DNA from: Trichomonas vaginalis G3
Taxonomy: Eukaryota; Parabasalia; Trichomonadida; Trichomonadidae
Length of the DNA: 64,000 bases
NCBI RefSeq assembly: GCF_026262505.1
Contig: NC_067206.1
Span: forward strand, 11,675,507-11,739,506
Direction: 5' to 3'
Part shown: positions 61,026 to 64,000 of the stretch, piece by piece
Numbering within the stretch: position 1 is the first letter of the stretch
How the letters are laid out: the number at the start of each line of letters is the position of its first letter
Program-made: the position numbers and the translations under genes
Notes under the pieces: model-generated
What the model was told of the DNA's origin: nothing
Databases searched by the model: none
Seen by the model: the letters and a program-made list of their open reading frames with translations, nothing else

Positions 61026-63287
61026 ATGACTGAAGTTGCGATTAATGCACCAGAAAACTTTACTGGTGATGATGTGCAAAAGAAGTTATTAGATGAGAAC
61101 ATAGAGAAAATTGATGGCTACTCTTTTCTCATGGCTCGTTGTTTAGATAATGGCGATATTAACGGGGCAATCAACCATGCAATTAGTCTTATTGATATTT
61201 TAGCTATTGATTCGCTTACTCCTAGAAACTATTATTCCTTATATCATCCAGTTTCTACTGCTTTATTTCAGTTAAATAATGCTTTAGGCGACGAATTAAA
61301 AGTTCCTTCAAGAAAAATCGCCGAATTATACGAAACAGTTCAGTACAACGAGAGTGCGCTTGAAAGATTATACTTAATGGTTACTATCGCGCCTGAATTA
61401 TCAAAAAGAAAAATTATTCGAGTCTTGGACGTATTAGATGACCTCACTGATATGCTTAAACAAGCTCAAGATCCTATCAGAGCTCTATTTTTGAGGCATT
61501 ACACGCTCAGTATCTTTAAACAGGCGCTTCCAGATTCTAATGACATAGAAACTGAGAGATCACTTGATTTCCTACTTGGCAACTTTGCGCAAATGAATAG
61601 AATGTGGGTTCGCATTGAAGATATCATGGCTACCGACTCGAGAAGAGAGCAACGCGTAGAATTATCAGTTTTAATTGGTACAAACATTCAAAGAATATCA
61701 GCTTTACATGGTCTTACTATCAATAACTACAGTACCATTATTTTACCATTCTTAGCTAAACATGTTGAATTATGCGAAGATTCCTTAGGCCAAGAATTCA
61801 TTTTACAATCGATCATACAAGCATTTCCCGAAGAGTACCATGTTGCTACCATTGACGACCTCTTTTCCATGTTTGGGAAGGTAGAACAAGGAGTTCGCAT
61901 CTTATTGATTGTCAACCAGCTTCTCGAGCGCTTCCTTAACTACCTCGGCCATCTTGTTGACCAAGAGAAAGCCAGCAACATCTTTGTCGTCATCGCAAAG
62001 AACATCGAAGAGCTGTTCAATTCAGAAGGCCACTTAGCACTTGTTGACAAGTTCGAAACCCTTCAGAAGCTGCTCAAATTCGCTCTGAAGGTCGATCCGA
62101 CAGACGTGCGCAACGTCAAAGCCCTTCTTAAGTTCACAGACTTCCACATCGACCTCGCAATCGGAGACGAAGTTCTCACCTCTCCAGAGGCATCTTTCAA
62201 ACTTCGCGATTTCCTCACTGAGCCTCTCACAATCTTCGAGAGCGCCTCCTCCCTCTTTTCGCTTGAGTTCCTGCCGACACTCATCTCCAGGCTGATGCCG
62301 CCGGACAGGATCTCCATCGCGGGCCTCGTCTGCGACCTGTTCCTGAAGAGCGGGACGAAGATCGCCAGCATGGAGCAGCTGAAGTTCGTCCTCTCGATGA
62401 CGGCGACACTCGTGCGCGACTCCAGCGGCGCGTCGTGCTTCTTCGCGCTGTTCCACCTCATCGACGCAGATTCTGTCATGGACACGATGATGATGATTCA
62501 GGAACTCGCCAACGCGATGGACGACGCGACTGAGAAGGCCGCGCAGAGGGCCGTTCTCCCGATCGGATTCGTCGCTCTGAAGCAGATAGAGATGACTGAG
62601 GACGACGACGAGAGGAAGAAGCTGCTGAAGTTCATCAATGCGTACGCGAAAAACAACGTGGAAGAGAATGCACTCGGTCCTTTCTATTTGTTTGTGGAGG
62701 CGGCAAAGGAGGTGGACTCAGTAAAACTCGGTTTGTACGCAAATGAGTTTATGAATTCTGCAATTGAAATATGGCAAAAAATGCCAGAAAACAGGCAGAA
62801 GCAGCAGGCACTGACTTACTTGATAAACTTCGTCTGCTCCAGTACGTGCATTGACCTGGATGTCAACTCTGTTTTGTGCAATGCTGTTGGAAACATTCAG
62901 GACACAATAAAGGCAATAACAAGCGTTTGCAATTGCGCAAATTTGTTCTGGAGAAAAGATCAGAAAATTAACGATGTCGAAAAGGTCCAAGCATGTCTCG
63001 CTAAGGCATCGAGATTGGCAGCAACAGCTACTGACCAGACAACGATGCTGAAAGGTTTCTACACAGTGCTGAGTTGGACGGCGTATTTCCAGGAAGTTGG
63101 ATGCAAATTGAACGAAACATGGATCAACGCTTTAGTGCAGTTGATCAATGAAAAACACGAAGTGATTGTGTCGAAGGGACTGAAGATTGAGTCTGTTGTA
63201 CCATTGGATGTGAAGAAGTTCTACGTCAATACAGTTAAGTACATCAAAGACCAACATTTGTTCCCAAATGAAAACGGCACTTCTTAA
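61026..63287 (+). CDS. VPS35, retromer cargo-recognition subunit
   Basis: This 753-residue protein is the retromer scaffold VPS35, which with VPS26 and VPS29 returns membrane proteins from endosomes. The N-terminal signature is clear: KKLLDENIEKIDGYSFLMARCLD, PRNYYSLY, VQYNESALERLYLMVTIAPEL (family PRLYL region), PIRALFLRHYTLS and LLGNFAQMNRMWVR. HEAT-like alpha-solenoid repeats run through to the C-terminus. It is slightly shorter than human VPS35 (796). The segment 61.9-62.65 kb is much GC-richer than the rest of the gene, without a change of frame. The ATG at 61026 is used, since the upstream frame opens on TTG. Confidence 0.95.
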   Translation: MTEVAINAPENFTGDDVQKKLLDENIEKIDGYSFLMARCLDNGDINGAINHAISLIDILAIDSLTPRNYYSLYHPVSTALFQLNNALGDELKVPSRKIAELYETVQYNESALERLYLMVTIAPELSKRKIIRVLDVLDDLTDMLKQAQDPIRALFLRHYTLSIFKQALPDSNDIETERSLDFLLGNFAQMNRMWVRIEDIMATDSRREQRVELSVLIGTNIQRISALHGLTINNYSTIILPFLAKHVELCEDSLGQEFILQSIIQAFPEEYHVATIDDLFSMFGKVEQGVRILLIVNQLLERFLNYLGHLVDQEKASNIFVVIAKNIEELFNSEGHLALVDKFETLQKLLKFALKVDPTDVRNVKALLKFTDFHIDLAIGDEVLTSPEASFKLRDFLTEPLTIFESASSLFSLEFLPTLISRLMPPDRISIAGLVCDLFLKSGTKIASMEQLKFVLSMTATLVRDSSGASCFFALFHLIDADSVMDTMMMIQELANAMDDATEKAAQRAVLPIGFVALKQIEMTEDDDERKKLLKFINAYAKNNVEENALGPFYLFVEAAKEVDSVKLGLYANEFMNSAIEIWQKMPENRQKQQALTYLINFVCSSTCIDLDVNSVLCNAVGNIQDTIKAITSVCNCANLFWRKDQKINDVEKVQACLAKASRLAATATDQTTMLKGFYTVLSWTAYFQEVGCKLNETWINALVQLINEKHEVIVSKGLKIESVVPLDVKKFYVNTVKYIKDQHLFPNENGTS

Positions 63288-63413
63288 AAAAAATTTAGTT
63301 TGCGGAAATATTAAATATATATTTATGTTGTAAATAAATGGAAATTTTATCTTTATTTCTGATATAGAACAACTCTAGGTAAATAAAATAATCAAATACA
63401 TATAAACTAAAAT

Positions 63414-64000
63414 TTATAATGAACTAATATAAGATAATAAAGAGTTCTTTCGCTTCTTGAAAATACTTTCTATGTCATGTCCTTTAATAAAAAGAGGACC
63501 TCCAATCATCTCTTCGTATCTATTCATAACACTTTTCATTTTAAGTTCCGCATTATCCAGCATTTTCTTTTTAGTTTCAATGAAACTATCATCTGCCAGA
63601 TCGTATCCAGTTGCAACTTTTAGCTGAGATTTCACTTCTTGATAAGTTTTCTCATACAATTTGTAACAATCTAAAATTCTTTCCTAGTTGAAAACAGCAT
63701 CAGTCAATGTAATTCCATTTGATTCTGTATCAGAGTACTTCAAAGCTAGATCAAGTTTTTGTTTTGCAGAAAAACCTAATTCATCAAAAACTTTGTTGAT
63801 TCTTGCATGCAAATCCTCTTCGTCATCATCATCATTTGATAACAGTGTTGCAATCAACGGCGAGTTCAGCAGCATTGCCATATCAATATCATGATCTATT
63901 TTGTGTCTTGGCTGTTGTAACAGATCAACTTTCACTGGTTGAGGAATTTCTTTTTCTTCTTCTTCGTGATTTTCATGTATAGCGTATTCAGGAACTTTTT
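63414..64000 (-). pseudogene. Coiled-coil protein gene with an in-frame TAG, runs off the window
   Basis: One reading frame extends from the right edge (64000) to 63414 and is interrupted by a single TAG at 63684-63686 (AVFN, stop, ERILDCYKLYEKTYQ). Both halves are charged and helical, with DDDDEEDLHARINKVFDELG and a C-terminal MLDNAELKMKSVMNRYEEMIGG. I recognise no family. It is a structural or cytoskeletal-type protein at best. The 5' end lies outside the window. Either a pseudogene, a sequencing error or a read-through stop would explain it. Confidence 0.6.

Overview
The window looks like nuclear DNA of a trichomonad (Parabasalia), close to Trichomonas vaginalis or Tritrichomonas. The reasons are: intronless genes in very AT-rich spacers; start codons close behind TCA-type initiators or a GTGACA motif; BspA-like leucine-rich repeat proteins, trichomonad ankyrin proteins with the DUF3447-type repeat, a Pmp-like beta-helix protein and W/P-rich type I membrane proteins; and what looks like the end of a Maverick/Polinton element at the left edge. 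I cannot settle the species from the sequence alone.

Layout. 1-1.24 kb: probable end of a Maverick/Polinton. 1.3-14.2 kb: CAMK-type kinase, FHIT-type HIT hydrolase, ankyrin/coiled-coil protein, Pmp-like protein, ricin-B lectin protein, two small coiled-coil proteins, and a clear Raptor (TORC1 scaffold) homologue. 14.3-20.9 kb: dihydropyrimidine dehydrogenase, NAD(P)HX epimerase and deoxyribose-phosphate aldolase, three metabolic genes. 22-32 kb: hypothetical proteins, an endonuclease I, an EF-hand protein and a frameshifted B-type cyclin. 33.5-41.6 kb: a broken BspA-like gene, hypothetical proteins and EXO1. 41.6-46.3 kb: a block of transposon-derived DNA with a BspA relic. 46.3-54.5 kb: ankyrin protein, RRM protein, small membrane proteins, 3-ketosphinganine reductase-like SDR, CAF1 deadenylase, profilin and the Nas2/PSMD9 proteasome chaperone. 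54.5-60.2 kb: a gene desert with hairpin clusters, a 113-bp tandem array and a 2.3-kb TTAA-bounded element. 60.2-64 kb: RRM-like protein, VPS35 (retromer) and an interrupted coiled-coil gene running off the edge.

The most unusual material lies between the genes. At about 26.3-27.9 kb there is a 1.6-kb inverted repeat in which nearly every segment is itself a long hairpin (at least ten hairpins, with the outer two pairs mirrored). A second cluster of hairpins sits at 55.77-56.2 kb. Five non-autonomous elements (10.04-10.25, 21.02-22.07, 41.65-43.14, 43.24-44.33 and 57.80-60.08 kb) have different inner sequences, but all have inverted ends beginning TAAGG; two carry perfect 7-bp target duplications and the others TA or TTAA. 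A 0.95-kb repeat occurs twice in opposite orientation, 14.6 kb apart. Many of these elements also share a CCTCTCAATTTT-like word.

Some neighbours suggest a shared job. An endonuclease, a deoxyribose-phosphate aldolase and a pyrimidine-reducing enzyme fit the degradation of scavenged DNA. The other genes are ordinary eukaryotic housekeeping genes. Genes with GC-rich, biased codon use (dihydropyrimidine dehydrogenase, deoxyribose-phosphate aldolase, ricin-B lectin protein, endonuclease I) are probably highly expressed.
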